This document shows positions 44,077 through 53,756 of a DNA stretch of 64,000 nt, in pieces. The position numbers and the translations under genes are program-made. Within the stretch, counting starts at the first letter, position 1. Each line of letters begins with the position of its first letter. The notes under the pieces were generated by a model that saw nothing but the letters and a program-made list of their open reading frames with translations, made no database searches and was not told the DNA's origin. The stretch covers positions 62,001 through 126,000 of the forward strand of contig CABIXY010000002.1 of the NCBI GenBank assembly GCA_902362805.1, read 5' to 3'. Source of the stretch: Eubacteriaceae bacterium. Lineage in GTDB: Bacteria; Bacillota; Clostridia; Peptostreptococcales; Anaerovoracaceae.

Positions 44077-44820
44077 ATGGAATTAAGTGAATTTTTTAGC
44101 CGGCATCCGAAAGTCGCCCTGGGTTTTTCCGGCGGGGTGGATTCAGCCTACCTGCTGTACGCCGCCAGAACGTATGGAGCCGATGTTTCGGCATATTTTA
44201 TCAAGAGTCAATTCCAGCCGGACTTTGAGCTGGCAGATGCAATGCAGCTGGCAGAACAGCTGGGAGCGAAGCTTCGCAAGATAGACTGCGACATTCTGAA
44301 AGAGGCAGCGGTCTGTGAGAATCCAAAAGATCGCTGTTATTACTGTAAAAACCGCATCTTTGGGCTTCTGGCAGAGGCGGCAAAGGAGGATGGATATGAG
44401 ACAATCATTGACGGCACCAATGCTTCCGATGAAGCTGCAGACAGGCCTGGCATGCGAGCTCTGGCCGAAATGGAGGTTCTGTCCCCACTTCGCATGTGCG
44501 GCATCACGAAGGCTCAGGTAAGAGAACGATCGAAAGAAGCGGGGCTTTTCACCTGGGACAAACCTGCTTATGCCTGTCTTGCGACGAGAATACCGACTGG
44601 ACAGCACATTACAGCAGAAGATCTGCAGCGGGTGGAAGGAGCCGAAAGCCAGCTTTCCGCTTTGGGGTTTTCTGATTTCAGGGTCAGACTCCTTGGCGAC
44701 AGTGGCAGACTTCAGCTCAAGGCTGCCCAGATGAGAACAGCCATAGAGAAGAGAAGTGAGATCAAAGCACAATTAAAACCGTATTTTGACACCGTTTTGC
44801 TGGATTTGGAGGACAGATAA
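44077..44820 (+). CDS. larE: LarE, ATP-dependent sulfur insertase for the nickel-pincer cofactor
   Basis: A 247-residue PP-loop protein with SGGVDS at residues 18-23. Cysteines at 87 and 90 (CYYC) and 167 (AYACLATR) form the three-Cys set of the cluster-carrying LarE type (known from Thermotoga). Lactobacillus LarE instead has a single sacrificial Cys. It adenylates and thiolates the pyridinium ring made by LarB. ATG at 44077 is chosen because AAGAGGAG lies six bases before it, while the ATG at 44071 touches that site. Confidence 0.88.
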   Translation: MELSEFFSRHPKVALGFSGGVDSAYLLYAARTYGADVSAYFIKSQFQPDFELADAMQLAEQLGAKLRKIDCDILKEAAVCENPKDRCYYCKNRIFGLLAEAAKEDGYETIIDGTNASDEAADRPGMRALAEMEVLSPLRMCGITKAQVRERSKEAGLFTWDKPAYACLATRIPTGQHITAEDLQRVEGAESQLSALGFSDFRVRLLGDSGRLQLKAAQMRTAIEKRSEIKAQLKPYFDTVLLDLEDR

Positions 44821-45579
44821 ATGGAAGCACGAGAAATGAAAGAACTGCTGCAACAGGTAGCAGAGGGGAAAGCAAGCGTGGACGAAGCTTTGCTCAAAAT
44901 GAAGATGGCTCCTTTCGAAGAAATCGATATCGCCACTTTGGATCACCACCGCGGTCTGAGACAAGGGGCATCAGAGGTCATCTACGGTGCGGGCAAAACG
45001 CCGGCACAGATTGACAAGATCGCGCATACCCTTTGGAGAAGTGGACAGAAAACCATTTTGATCACCAGGATGAGCCAGGAGGCGGCAGATACCTTTGAGA
45101 GAGATATCCCCTTTCACTATTACAGGGAAGCAAAAGTAGGCCTTGTGGGCGAGATGATGGAGCCACAGAGAAAGGGTTATATTCTAGTGGCTACAGGCGG
45201 AACCAGCGACATATCCGTTGCTGAGGAAGCCGCCTTAACTGCTCAGATTTTGGGCAACCATGTCGAACGAATTTATGACGTGGGTGTTGCAGGCATTCAT
45301 AGACTGCTGGCTCATGCCGAAAAGATTATGAACGCCAGAGTCATCATCGCCATTGCGGGAATGGAAGGAGCGCTGGCCTCCGTCATCGGCGGTCTGGCTG
45401 ACTGTCCGGTCATCGCGGTGCCTACCAGCGTAGGTTACGGCACTGCCTTCGGCGGTGTGACGGCCCTTCTTTCCATGCTGAATTCCTGCGCCAGCGGTGT
45501 CAGTGTCGTCAACATAGACAACGGCTTCGGAGCGGGTTATCTGGCAAATTTGATCAACAATATGGAGGCAGAAAAGTAA
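44821..45579 (+). CDS. larB: LarB, pyridinium-3,5-biscarboxylic acid mononucleotide synthase
   Basis: A 252-residue protein of the PurE-like family (MVATGGTSDISVAEEA-type segment at residues ~120-135, VGVAGIHRLLAH, AIAGMEGALASVIGGL). LarB carboxylates nicotinic acid adenine dinucleotide and releases AMP. It starts on the base after the larE stop and joins larC with no gap. Confidence 0.92.
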   Translation: MEAREMKELLQQVAEGKASVDEALLKMKMAPFEEIDIATLDHHRGLRQGASEVIYGAGKTPAQIDKIAHTLWRSGQKTILITRMSQEAADTFERDIPFHYYREAKVGLVGEMMEPQRKGYILVATGGTSDISVAEEAALTAQILGNHVERIYDVGVAGIHRLLAHAEKIMNARVIIAIAGMEGALASVIGGLADCPVIAVPTSVGYGTAFGGVTALLSMLNSCASGVSVVNIDNGFGAGYLANLINNMEAEK

Positions 45580-46764
45580 ATGAAAAGTTTATATATTGAT
45601 TGCAGTATGGGGGCGGCTGGCGACATGCTCATGGCCGCATTGCTGGAACTGATTCCAGACCAGGAGCAGTTCTTGTCAAAGATGAATGCTCTCGGCATTC
45701 CGGGAGTTCGCGTCAATGTAGAGAAAAAGAATACCTGTGGTATCAGTGGCAGTCATGTTCACGTCATCATCGACGGGGAAGAAGAAGGTGGCCATCATCA
45801 CGGTCATGAACACCATCATCACCATCATCACAGCGGACTTGCCGATATCAGAAGTCTGATTCAGAGCCTGACACTTCCGCAGCAGGTCAAAGAGGATGCT
45901 CTGGCGGTTTACGGACTGATCGCCGAAGCTGAAAGCCAGGTTCATGGACAGACGATGGAACAGATTCATTTCCACGAGGTTGGAACCTTGGACGCTGTAG
46001 CGGATGTGGTGGGCAACTGTCTGCTGTTACACATGATCGGTGCAGACTATATCGGTGCCTCTCCTGTTCACGTGGGATCTGGAACCGTCAAATGTGCACA
46101 CGGAATTCTTCCTGTGCCGGCACCGGCGACAGCTTTGATTCTGCAGGGCATACCCGTTTATGGTGGGGAGATCAAAGGGGAACTCTGCACACCGACGGGA
46201 GCGGCACTTCTGAAATACTTTGTGAACGATTTTGGACCCATGCCTTTGATGAGTGTGACAAAGACGGGCTATGGCGTGGGTACAAAGGAATTTGAGCGGG
46301 CAAACTATGTGAGAGTCATGGCAGGGGAAACAGATAAAAAGGACAGGGATCAGGTCTGTGAACTGGCAGCAAATATCGACGATATGACGGCAGAAGAAAT
46401 CGGCTATGCCATCGAAGTTCTCATGGAAAAGGGAGCCTTAGACGTATACGCTGAGAACATCGTCATGAAGAAGTCACGGCCGGCTGTGAAGCTGGTCTGT
46501 ATGTGTAGAACTGAGAACAAGGACCAGATGGCTGCTTTGATGTTTCAGCATACGACTACCATTGGCATCAGGGAATATCAGTGCGAAAGATATACTTTGA
46601 ACCGCCACTTTGAACAGCGGAAAACGCCTTGGGGCGATGTCAATGTCAAGGTCTGTGAAGGTTATGGCGTAAAAAAGGTCAAGGCTGAGTTTGATGACTT
46701 AGCAGTTATGGCTACGAGAAATCAAATTTCTATTTCGACAGTAAAGAAGGAGATTCATGAGTAA
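45580..46764 (+). CDS. larC: LarC, nickel insertion cyclometallase (unsplit)
   Basis: A 394-residue protein with the family start DCSMGAAGDMLMAALLE, a His-rich loop HHHGHEHHHHHHHSG at about residues 66-80 that binds nickel, and FHEVGTLDAVADVVG. LarC inserts Ni into the pincer cofactor, using CTP. In L. plantarum larC is split as larC1/larC2 by a frameshift, while here it is one frame. It overlaps the permease gene by eight bases, linking it to nickel import. Confidence 0.93.
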   Translation: MKSLYIDCSMGAAGDMLMAALLELIPDQEQFLSKMNALGIPGVRVNVEKKNTCGISGSHVHVIIDGEEEGGHHHGHEHHHHHHHSGLADIRSLIQSLTLPQQVKEDALAVYGLIAEAESQVHGQTMEQIHFHEVGTLDAVADVVGNCLLLHMIGADYIGASPVHVGSGTVKCAHGILPVPAPATALILQGIPVYGGEIKGELCTPTGAALLKYFVNDFGPMPLMSVTKTGYGVGTKEFERANYVRVMAGETDKKDRDQVCELAANIDDMTAEEIGYAIEVLMEKGALDVYAENIVMKKSRPAVKLVCMCRTENKDQMAALMFQHTTTIGIREYQCERYTLNRHFEQRKTPWGDVNVKVCEGYGVKKVKAEFDDLAVMATRNQISISTVKKEIHE

Positions 46765-47758
46765 TAGCTGGAAAGAGAAATCCATATACGTGATTAAAAA
46801 AATGCTGCAAATGCTCATTGTTCTGATTCTCTTGTCTGTCATTGTGTTCGTCATCGCCAGACTATGTCCGGGTGATCCTCTCAAAGCCTATTATGGTGAT
46901 GGCGTGGAGCACATGAGCGAAATGCAAAAAGAATTTGCCAGAGAGAGGCTGGGACTCAATGATTCTATGATGAAACAGTACGGAAGCTGGGTAGAGTGTC
47001 TCTTTGAAGGAGACTTAGGATTGTCATATAAATATAAGCAGCCTGTATCAGACGTCATCGGTGGAGTGTGGGTCAATACCTTGATTCTGGGCGGCTTCTC
47101 TTATATTTTGACGTTTGTTCTGTCTGCGCTTCTCGGCATGTTCTGCTCATTGAGAGAAGATACGCTAATCGACAGAATTATTTGCAAAATCGGCGTAATC
47201 TCTGGCAGCATCCCAGCCTTTTTTTTGGCGCTGCTGCTGATTTTGATCTTTGCAGTGAATTTGAAGCTGTTGCCAACCAGCGGAGCCTATTCCTACGGAA
47301 ACGGTGGCGACTTCTTTGACAGATTATACCATTTGATTTTGCCTGTGACTGTTATGGTACTGGAACATCTCTGGTATTATGCTTATATGGTGAGGAACAA
47401 GCTGGTAGAAGAAACGCGAGAGGATTACGTTCTGCTGTGCAAGTCAGAAGGAATTCCAAGAAGAAAGATTCTTTATCGCCACTGTCTGCGAAACATCATG
47501 CCTTCTATGTTGGTTATTATGGCAATTTCCGTCCCTCATATCTTGGGCGGCACATACGTGGTAGAAACCGTATTTTCTTACCCAGGACTAGGAACTCTCA
47601 GTTTTGAGGCTGCTATGTACCAGGATTACAACATGCTGATGGCGCTGTGTTTATTAACCGGTTTTGTGGTCTTAGTCTTCAATCTGCTGGCACAAATTAT
47701 TAATGAGTTTATTGATCCGCGGATGAAATACGAAAAAAATCTGCAGGAGGTGGCTTAG
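46757..47758 (+). CDS. ABC transporter permease, OppB/NikB type, ends in TAG
   Basis: A 333-residue inner-membrane permease with six hydrophobic segments, the N-terminal RLCPGDPL stretch and the EAA loop (EETREDYVLLCKSEGIPRRKILYRH). The start overlaps larC. The stop is TAG at 47756-47758, and the next codon in the same frame is the ATG of the second permease. It likely takes up nickel or a nickel chelate, judging by larC next door. Confidence 0.85.
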   Translation: MSNSWKEKSIYVIKKMLQMLIVLILLSVIVFVIARLCPGDPLKAYYGDGVEHMSEMQKEFARERLGLNDSMMKQYGSWVECLFEGDLGLSYKYKQPVSDVIGGVWVNTLILGGFSYILTFVLSALLGMFCSLREDTLIDRIICKIGVISGSIPAFFLALLLILIFAVNLKLLPTSGAYSYGNGGDFFDRLYHLILPVTVMVLEHLWYYAYMVRNKLVEETREDYVLLCKSEGIPRRKILYRHCLRNIMPSMLVIMAISVPHILGGTYVVETVFSYPGLGTLSFEAAMYQDYNMLMALCLLTGFVVLVFNLLAQIINEFIDPRMKYEKNLQEVA

Positions 47759-48580
47759 ATGAAGAGAGAAAAGAAGATTCCCAAAGTTTCACTGTGTATC
47801 TTGAGTCTGATTATTCTGCTAAGTGTTCTTGCTGGTGTAATTGCGCCTTATGGTGCTGACGATATGGATTCAACTGCCATAAATCTGGCTCCCGGCATAA
47901 CTCATATATTTGGCACGGATAACATGGGGAGAGATTTGTTTACCTTGGTTCTCTATGGAGGAAGGGCATCCATATATATCGGCATCTTGAGCGCCTGTAT
48001 ATCCACCGCTGTTGCGGTAGTCTATGGAACTCTCAGCGGGTTAGCAGGAGAAAGAACGGACGATGTGCTTATGCGCTTTTCAGAACTGATTATGAGCATA
48101 CCTTCGATTTTATTAGTCATCTTTCTTCAAGCAATGTGGGGACAAGCTTCCTACACGTCACTTTCTGTCATTATCGGTTTGACTAGTTGGATGAACATCT
48201 CTAAAATTGTTAGAAGCGAGGTCAGGCAGATTAGGAACAGCGATTACGTACTGGCGGCAAAAACCATGGAAGGCGGATTTTGGTATATTCTTCGTCGCCA
48301 TCTGCTTCCCAACTTCGTTTCTTCTATCATGTTCATGGTGGTGACAAACATCGGTCAGGCTATGATTACAGAATCTACCCTAAGCTTCCTGGGGCTGGGC
48401 CTGCCACTTACTACAGTATCCTGGGGAAGCCTGTTGTCTATGTCACAGGAGATGCTGCTTTCTAATAGCTGGTGGATGATCGTCATTCCAGGATTTGTTT
48501 TAATTACGACCCTAGTCTGCGTGACGAATATTGGTGAATATATTAGAAAGAAAAATAATAGATTATATAGCAATTTATAA
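47759..48580 (+). CDS. ABC transporter permease, OppC/NikC type
   Basis: A 273-residue partner permease with HIFGTDNMGRDLF near residue 50 and the EAA loop (RNSDYVLAAKTMEGGFWYILRRHLLPN). Its ATG is directly after the TAG of the first permease and in the same frame; GCAGGAGGTGG upstream lies inside that gene. Confidence 0.87.
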   Translation: MKREKKIPKVSLCILSLIILLSVLAGVIAPYGADDMDSTAINLAPGITHIFGTDNMGRDLFTLVLYGGRASIYIGILSACISTAVAVVYGTLSGLAGERTDDVLMRFSELIMSIPSILLVIFLQAMWGQASYTSLSVIIGLTSWMNISKIVRSEVRQIRNSDYVLAAKTMEGGFWYILRRHLLPNFVSSIMFMVVTNIGQAMITESTLSFLGLGLPLTTVSWGSLLSMSQEMLLSNSWWMIVIPGFVLITTLVCVTNIGEYIRKKNNRLYSNL

Positions 48581-48606
48581 TATAGAATAATCTTAAGGAG
48601 GAAAAA

Positions 48607-50163
48607 ATGAGAAAGAAATTAGTAATCAGTATTTTATGTATTTGTGCCATGGTCAGTGGTCTATTGTTGACAGGCTGTGGTGGCAGTAATGATGGAGAGG
48701 CAAAGGACGATAACACTCTGGTTTATGGAAGCCAGGATTATACGGCCATCAATCCAGCCCTGTATGAGCATGGAGAAATTAACGCCTTGCTCTTTGCCGG
48801 TCTGACAGCACACGACGAAGACAACAAGGTGGTAGCCGCCTTGGCGGAATCCTGGGATTTTGATCAAGAGACTTTGACCTATACCTTCAAGTTGCGGGAA
48901 GGGCTGACTTTCCACGACGGAGAGCCGTTGACTTCTGCCGACGTAAAATTTACTCTGGAAGCCATTCTGGATGAGGACAATCAGTCGGAAATCATCTCAA
49001 ATTATACTGACATCGACAAGATCAACTGTCCTGACGAGTTGACCGTGAAGATCAAACTGAAGCAAGTTAACGTGGCATTTCCTGATTATATGTCCATCGG
49101 TATTCTGCCTAAGCATATTCTGGAAGGCAAGGATCTGGCAACTTGTGATTTCAATCAGAACCCAGTGGGTGCAGGCCCGTATATGATGAAGAAGTGGGAT
49201 ACGGCACAGAGCATCACCATGGAGAAATTTGACGGCTATTATGGTGGTGAGCCGAATATCCAGACAGTCGTTTTCAAAATTGTGCCGGATACAGACGCTA
49301 AAGCGATGCAGTTGAAGTCGGGAGACATTGATATGGCACAAATTACAGCTAAAACAGCCAAGGATATTGAAGAAAGCGGCGATTATCATATTTATAAAAT
49401 GGACACTGCTGATTATAGAGCAATCGCTTATAACTTCAATAGTCCTCTATTTAAAAAGTATCCAGAATTAACAAATGCTCTCAGCTATGCCATTGACAGA
49501 GATGCTATTATTAAAAGCGTCTTGTTGGGAGAAGGTCAGGCTGCCTACTCGCCAATTCAAAAGACCGAATACAACAATGCCTCTATAGAGAAATTTGACT
49601 ATGATGCCGCAAAGTGTCAACAGATTCTTGAGGAAGACGGTTGGAAAAAAGATGCAGAGGGTTTTTATGAAAAAGACGGAACAGAATTAAAGTTTGTCAT
49701 CTCCGCCATGGCTGATGATCAAGTCAGAGTAGATATGGCGAAGATGTGCGCAAATCAATTACAGAAGATTGGTGTCAATGCTACGGCAGAATCGAAGCCT
49801 TCCTTGGATTGGGCAAATCAGGATTGCTGTATTATTGGTTGGGGAAGCCCATTCGATGCTGATGACCACACGTATAAGATATTCTCTTCTGATGCGGGCG
49901 ATAACTACACCAGCTATTCTAATCAGAAGATAGACAAGCTGCTTGCAGATGCAAGACACACTGAGAATGACGATGAGAGAGCTTCACTGTATGCGGAATT
50001 CCAGGAAGAACTGACAAAGGCCATGCCGTATACCTTCATCGCCTATGTCGATGCGGACTATGCTATTAAAAAGAATATCACAGGCATTACAGCAGATACG
50101 GTATTGGGACACCATGGTGTAGGTGTGTTCTGGAATATTGCAGATTGGAAAATTGAAAAATAA
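48607..50163 (+). CDS. Family 5 extracellular solute-binding lipoprotein (nickel/peptide type)
   Basis: A 518-residue lipoprotein. The lipobox LLTGC places Cys24 as the first mature residue. The rest is an SBP_bac_5 domain (ALAESWDFDQETLTYTFKLR, DGEPLTSADVKFT, NPVGAGPYMMKKWD). The family binds peptides, nickel or nickel-His2 complexes. AAGGAGG before ATG. Its context between lar and ABC genes favours nickel. Confidence 0.86.
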   Translation: MRKKLVISILCICAMVSGLLLTGCGGSNDGEAKDDNTLVYGSQDYTAINPALYEHGEINALLFAGLTAHDEDNKVVAALAESWDFDQETLTYTFKLREGLTFHDGEPLTSADVKFTLEAILDEDNQSEIISNYTDIDKINCPDELTVKIKLKQVNVAFPDYMSIGILPKHILEGKDLATCDFNQNPVGAGPYMMKKWDTAQSITMEKFDGYYGGEPNIQTVVFKIVPDTDAKAMQLKSGDIDMAQITAKTAKDIEESGDYHIYKMDTADYRAIAYNFNSPLFKKYPELTNALSYAIDRDAIIKSVLLGEGQAAYSPIQKTEYNNASIEKFDYDAAKCQQILEEDGWKKDAEGFYEKDGTELKFVISAMADDQVRVDMAKMCANQLQKIGVNATAESKPSLDWANQDCCIIGWGSPFDADDHTYKIFSSDAGDNYTSYSNQKIDKLLADARHTENDDERASLYAEFQEELTKAMPYTFIAYVDADYAIKKNITGITADTVLGHHGVGVFWNIADWKIEK

Positions 50164-50164
50164 T

Positions 50165-51655
50165 ATGAAGACTTTATTAAAGATTGAAGATCTAAAATTA
50201 GCCTTTCATGGTTCTGACGGCAGGGTTCCTGCCGTCAGAGGCGTCAATCTTTCGGTGAGTGCCGGGGAAACTTTGGCTTTAGTGGGGGAATCAGGTTGCG
50301 GAAAGACTGCACTTTGCCGTTGCATTTTGATGCTCCACAGCCGGCACGCTGACATCGAAGAAGGGAAAATCCTTCTTGCAGGGGAGGATGTGACCGCACG
50401 ATCTGAAAAAGAACTGGAGGCGGTCAGAGGCAGGGATGCTGCCATGGTTTTTCAGGATCCTATGTCCTCTCTCAATCCGACCTTTTCTATCGGCAGCCAG
50501 ATTATGGAACCTATGCGGATCCATGAAAAAATTAGCCGGGCACAGGCGAAAGAGAAGGCTCTGGACCTCTTGGAACTTGTGGGTATTGATAACCCACAGG
50601 TTCGTTTTCGCCAATATCCTCACCACTTTTCTGGTGGCATGCGTCAGAGGGTGGCCATTGCCATCGCTCTTGCGTGTAATCCCAGCTTGATCATTGCTGA
50701 CGAGCCGACTACATCTCTTGATACTGCGACGCAGGACCGCATCATGGAACTGCTTGCAAAGCTTTGCAGAGGTAAGGACAAGGGGTTACTTTTTGTAACT
50801 CATGACCTGGGATTGGCGGAGGATATCGCAGACCGTATCGCAGTGATGAAGGACGGTCTTATCGTGGAAAGTGGGAAAACGAAAGAGATTTTTCAGAATC
50901 CACAACATTCATATACGCAGAAGCTGCTGGGTTTTGCCAGATATGGGAAGGGCAGCAGCCACTATCATGGTAAAGTGAAGGAAAAGACGAATGTGCAGGC
51001 TGACAGGAAACCGATGGTGCAGATTGAAGGTCTGTCGAAGTATTTTGCCTTAGGCCGGAAGGCGGTTCATACGGTATTGAAAGATTTTAACATGACGGTC
51101 TATAAAGGTGAAATTGTGGGTATCGTGGGAGACTCCGGCTGTGGAAAATCTACCTTGGCACGGTGCATCATGGGTATCCATGCACCTTCTGATGGACGTA
51201 TCATCTTGTCTGAAGGATGTCAGGTACAGATGATTTTCCAGGATTCGGCATCAGCCTTTAACCCCAGAATGACTCTCGAACAGATTATCGCAGAGCCTCT
51301 GGTTATTAAAAACCGCCATATGGATAAGCAAGAACTGCAAGACAAGGTTTATGAAATGATGGATCAGGCAGGCCTTGGGCGGGATCTGGCAGGGCGCCAT
51401 CCTTACGATGTGTCGGGAGGCCAGCGACAGAGGGCTGCCATTGCCAGAGCGCTGATCACAGATCCGGACTTGATCATTGCAGACGAACCGATTTCTTCTC
51501 TCGATGTTTCAATCCAGTCGCAGATTATCCATTTATTAAAAAAACTATGTGACGAGCGCGATCTGACCATGATTCTCATTGCTCACGATCGGCCGATGGT
51601 GGAGCATGTCAGTGACCGTATTGTAAAGATGGCTATTCCTGATAAAGTGGTTTAA
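50165..51655 (+). CDS. Fused double ABC ATPase (OppD-OppF/NikDE type)
   Basis: A 496-residue protein with two complete nucleotide-binding domains. Domain one has GESGCGKT, FSGGMRQRV and IIADEPTTSLD; domain two (from ~residue 278) has GDSGCGKS, VSGGQRQRAAI and IIADEPISSLDV. Most operons encode these as two genes. Starts at ATG 50165, two bases after the binding-protein stop. It energises the two permeases. Its 3' end overlaps the convergent MATE gene. Confidence 0.9.
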   Translation: MKTLLKIEDLKLAFHGSDGRVPAVRGVNLSVSAGETLALVGESGCGKTALCRCILMLHSRHADIEEGKILLAGEDVTARSEKELEAVRGRDAAMVFQDPMSSLNPTFSIGSQIMEPMRIHEKISRAQAKEKALDLLELVGIDNPQVRFRQYPHHFSGGMRQRVAIAIALACNPSLIIADEPTTSLDTATQDRIMELLAKLCRGKDKGLLFVTHDLGLAEDIADRIAVMKDGLIVESGKTKEIFQNPQHSYTQKLLGFARYGKGSSHYHGKVKEKTNVQADRKPMVQIEGLSKYFALGRKAVHTVLKDFNMTVYKGEIVGIVGDSGCGKSTLARCIMGIHAPSDGRIILSEGCQVQMIFQDSASAFNPRMTLEQIIAEPLVIKNRHMDKQELQDKVYEMMDQAGLGRDLAGRHPYDVSGGQRQRAAIARALITDPDLIIADEPISSLDVSIQSQIIHLLKKLCDERDLTMILIAHDRPMVEHVSDRIVKMAIPDKVV

Positions 51656-53006
51656 TTTCTTTTTTGTAGATGTAGCGCAGGAAAACAGCACATAAGGAGG
51701 CTGCAAATAGTTCTGCCAGTGGGAATGCCCACCAGATCAAGTTCAGTTTTCCGCTGAGGGATAGGAGATAGGCTGCCGGCAGTACGATGATGATCTGTCT
51801 CAGCAGAGAGACGAACAGACTCAGCAGACCGTGGGACAAAGCTTGGAATAGGGAAGAACTGATGATGCTGAATCCCGCTAACAGGAAGCAGATGCTGATG
51901 ATACGAAGGGCGGGGACGCCAATCTGCAGCATGTTGTCTGACGCGTTGAAGATCATCAGAAGCTGCTCTGTCACGGTTTGAAACAGGACGAAACCAATCA
52001 GCATGATGCAGACGGCAGCAGCGATACTCAGTTTGATGGTCTTTGTCAATCTTTTCGGCTTTTTAGCGCCGTAATTATAGGCGATGATGGGAACCATGCC
52101 GTTATTCAGCCCGAAGATAGGCATGAACACGAAACTCTGCAGCTTGAAATATACGCCGAAGACTGCAGTTGCAGTGGTGGTGAAAGAAATCAGAATCTTG
52201 TTCATACCAAAGGTCATGACAGAGCCGATGGCGGCCATCATGATAGAAGGGACACCTACAGCATAGATCCGTGCGATGATCAGCTTGCTGGGGCGGAACC
52301 CCTTTAGTTTCAGTTGGATTTCGTGGTTTTTCCTCATGTTCAACACTACGGCTAAAACGGATGCTATCATTTGTCCGGCAATGGTAGCGACGGCAGCGCC
52401 TGAAACACCCATCTTTGGCATTCCCAGAAGACCGAAGATCAGAATAGGATCTAATATGATGTTGATGATAGCTCCAAGTCCCTGGGTAAGCATGGTGTAG
52501 AAGGTTTTGCCCGTGGCTTGTAATAATTTCTCGAAAGTAACTTGGAAGAACAAGCCTATTGAACCGATGGTGCAGATGCGCAGATAGGATGTGCCATAGT
52601 CGACGATTTCCGTAACGTCTGTCTGCAGGCTGAAAAAGATGCGGGAGAAAATTCCGCCGATGACGGCGAAAGCGAGAAAGCTGCACAATGCCAGAAAGAC
52701 AGCATTATTAGCAGTGCTGTTGGCCCGCCTGAAATTCTTTTCGCCCAAGCTTCTGGAAAGCAGAGCATTGATACCGACACCGGTACCTGTAGCCACTGCG
52801 ATCATCAGGTTCTGCGCAGGAAAGGCAAGGGAAACGGCAGTCAGTGCGTTTTCGCTGATCTGCGCGACAAACATGCTGTCCACTACGTTGTAAAGGGCCT
52901 GTACCAGCATGGAAATAACCATTGGTATGGACATGGTCAGTAATAGACGCCCTACGGGCATGACACCCATCTTGTTTTCTTTTTGTGTTTCTGTTTGTTG
53001 ATTCAT
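51633..53006 (-). CDS. MATE-family efflux transporter, ends in TAG
   Basis: A 457-residue protein with twelve predicted membrane segments (VGRLLLTMSIPMVISMLVQALYNVVDSMFVAQI near the start). Its TAG stop would, if read as Pyl, add only eight codons before TGA. It is divergent from a MarR regulator at 53213, which probably controls it. AGGAGG precedes the ATG. Confidence 0.87.
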   Translation of the reverse strand: MNQQTETQKENKMGVMPVGRLLLTMSIPMVISMLVQALYNVVDSMFVAQISENALTAVSLAFPAQNLMIAVATGTGVGINALLSRSLGEKNFRRANSTANNAVFLALCSFLAFAVIGGIFSRIFFSLQTDVTEIVDYGTSYLRICTIGSIGLFFQVTFEKLLQATGKTFYTMLTQGLGAIINIILDPILIFGLLGMPKMGVSGAAVATIAGQMIASVLAVVLNMRKNHEIQLKLKGFRPSKLIIARIYAVGVPSIMMAAIGSVMTFGMNKILISFTTTATAVFGVYFKLQSFVFMPIFGLNNGMVPIIAYNYGAKKPKRLTKTIKLSIAAAVCIMLIGFVLFQTVTEQLLMIFNASDNMLQIGVPALRIISICFLLAGFSIISSSLFQALSHGLLSLFVSLLRQIIIVLPAAYLLSLSGKLNLIWWAFPLAELFAASLCAVFLRYIYKKEIKPLYQE

Positions 53007-53039
53007 ATATGTAGATACCTCCTGATTGTCTGATTATTT

Positions 53040-53056
53040 AGTTTCTTATGAAACCA
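53040..53056. promoter_or_regulatory. Candidate MarR operator in the MATE/MarR divergent region
   Basis: AGTTTCTTATGAAACC contains the dyad GTTTC-TTAT-GAAAC. A related AGAAACTAAAT half occurs near 53190, just upstream of the marR-like gene. Confidence 0.5.
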
Positions 53057-53212
53057 TATTTGCAAAAAAATAAATCCTTTTCATCGGATTACTCTTTATA
53101 TTATAGATGTAAAATCTCAGAAAGTCAACAGAATAAGGCAAGTTATCATTGACAAAAAATGATTTTCTGATTACTATAAAAGTTGTGAAAGAAACTAAAT
53201 TGGACGAGGTAA

Positions 53213-53662
53213 ATGATTATGGATTCACTACAGGCGGAGACTCTCAAAATGATCTCGCAGATCTATCGCAGGACACAGATTTATATGAACGAAAGAATGA
53301 AAGACATGGAATTGAGCGGCGCCCTGGCCCCTTTTGTCATGATTACTTACGAAAATGGAAAAATGGTGCAGAACAAGTTCTGTGAACTGATGGACATGAG
53401 CAAAGGGACGGTGGCAAAGACCATGAACAAATTGGAGGAGCACGGATATGTGACGAGATGCGGCAATGTAGAGGATGGACGCTCCATCGACGTATACCCT
53501 ACAGATCGTGCAGAAGAAGTCTATCCTTATCTGGTTCGGGCAGGCGAGGACTGGGTAGAGATTATGACGGAAGGGATGACGGAGATTGAACGGAATATCT
53601 TCCTGGAACTGCTGAAGGAAGTTTCAGGTAACATCAGCAGGCATTTTGACGCATTGAAGTAG
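53213..53662 (+). CDS. MarR-family transcriptional regulator, ends in TAG
   Basis: A 149-residue winged-helix protein (CELMDMSKGTVAKTMNKLEEHGYVTRCGNVEDGRSIDVYPT). Start at 53213 or 53219 after GAGG. It is divergent from the MATE exporter and likely represses it. TAG stop; a readthrough product would gain about a dozen residues before TGA. Confidence 0.87.
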   Translation: MIMDSLQAETLKMISQIYRRTQIYMNERMKDMELSGALAPFVMITYENGKMVQNKFCELMDMSKGTVAKTMNKLEEHGYVTRCGNVEDGRSIDVYPTDRAEEVYPYLVRAGEDWVEIMTEGMTEIERNIFLELLKEVSGNISRHFDALK

Positions 53663-53756
53663 TCTCCTCGATCATTTATTCCAAATATATATTGAAAACC
53701 GCGACAAAATGTAGTATAACAGATGGAGTAAATCTTGCTAGCGGAAGGAAAATATC

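Noticed and set aside
43904..44086. 60-residue ORF in the lar leader
   Set aside because: Arg/Ser/Gly-rich reading of hairpin sequence, no ribosome site, overlaps larE start.
50123..50164. N-terminal extension of the double ABC ATPase from ATG 50123
   Set aside because: It would lie inside the binding-protein gene, and the ABC domain begins at MKTLLKIEDL from 50165.
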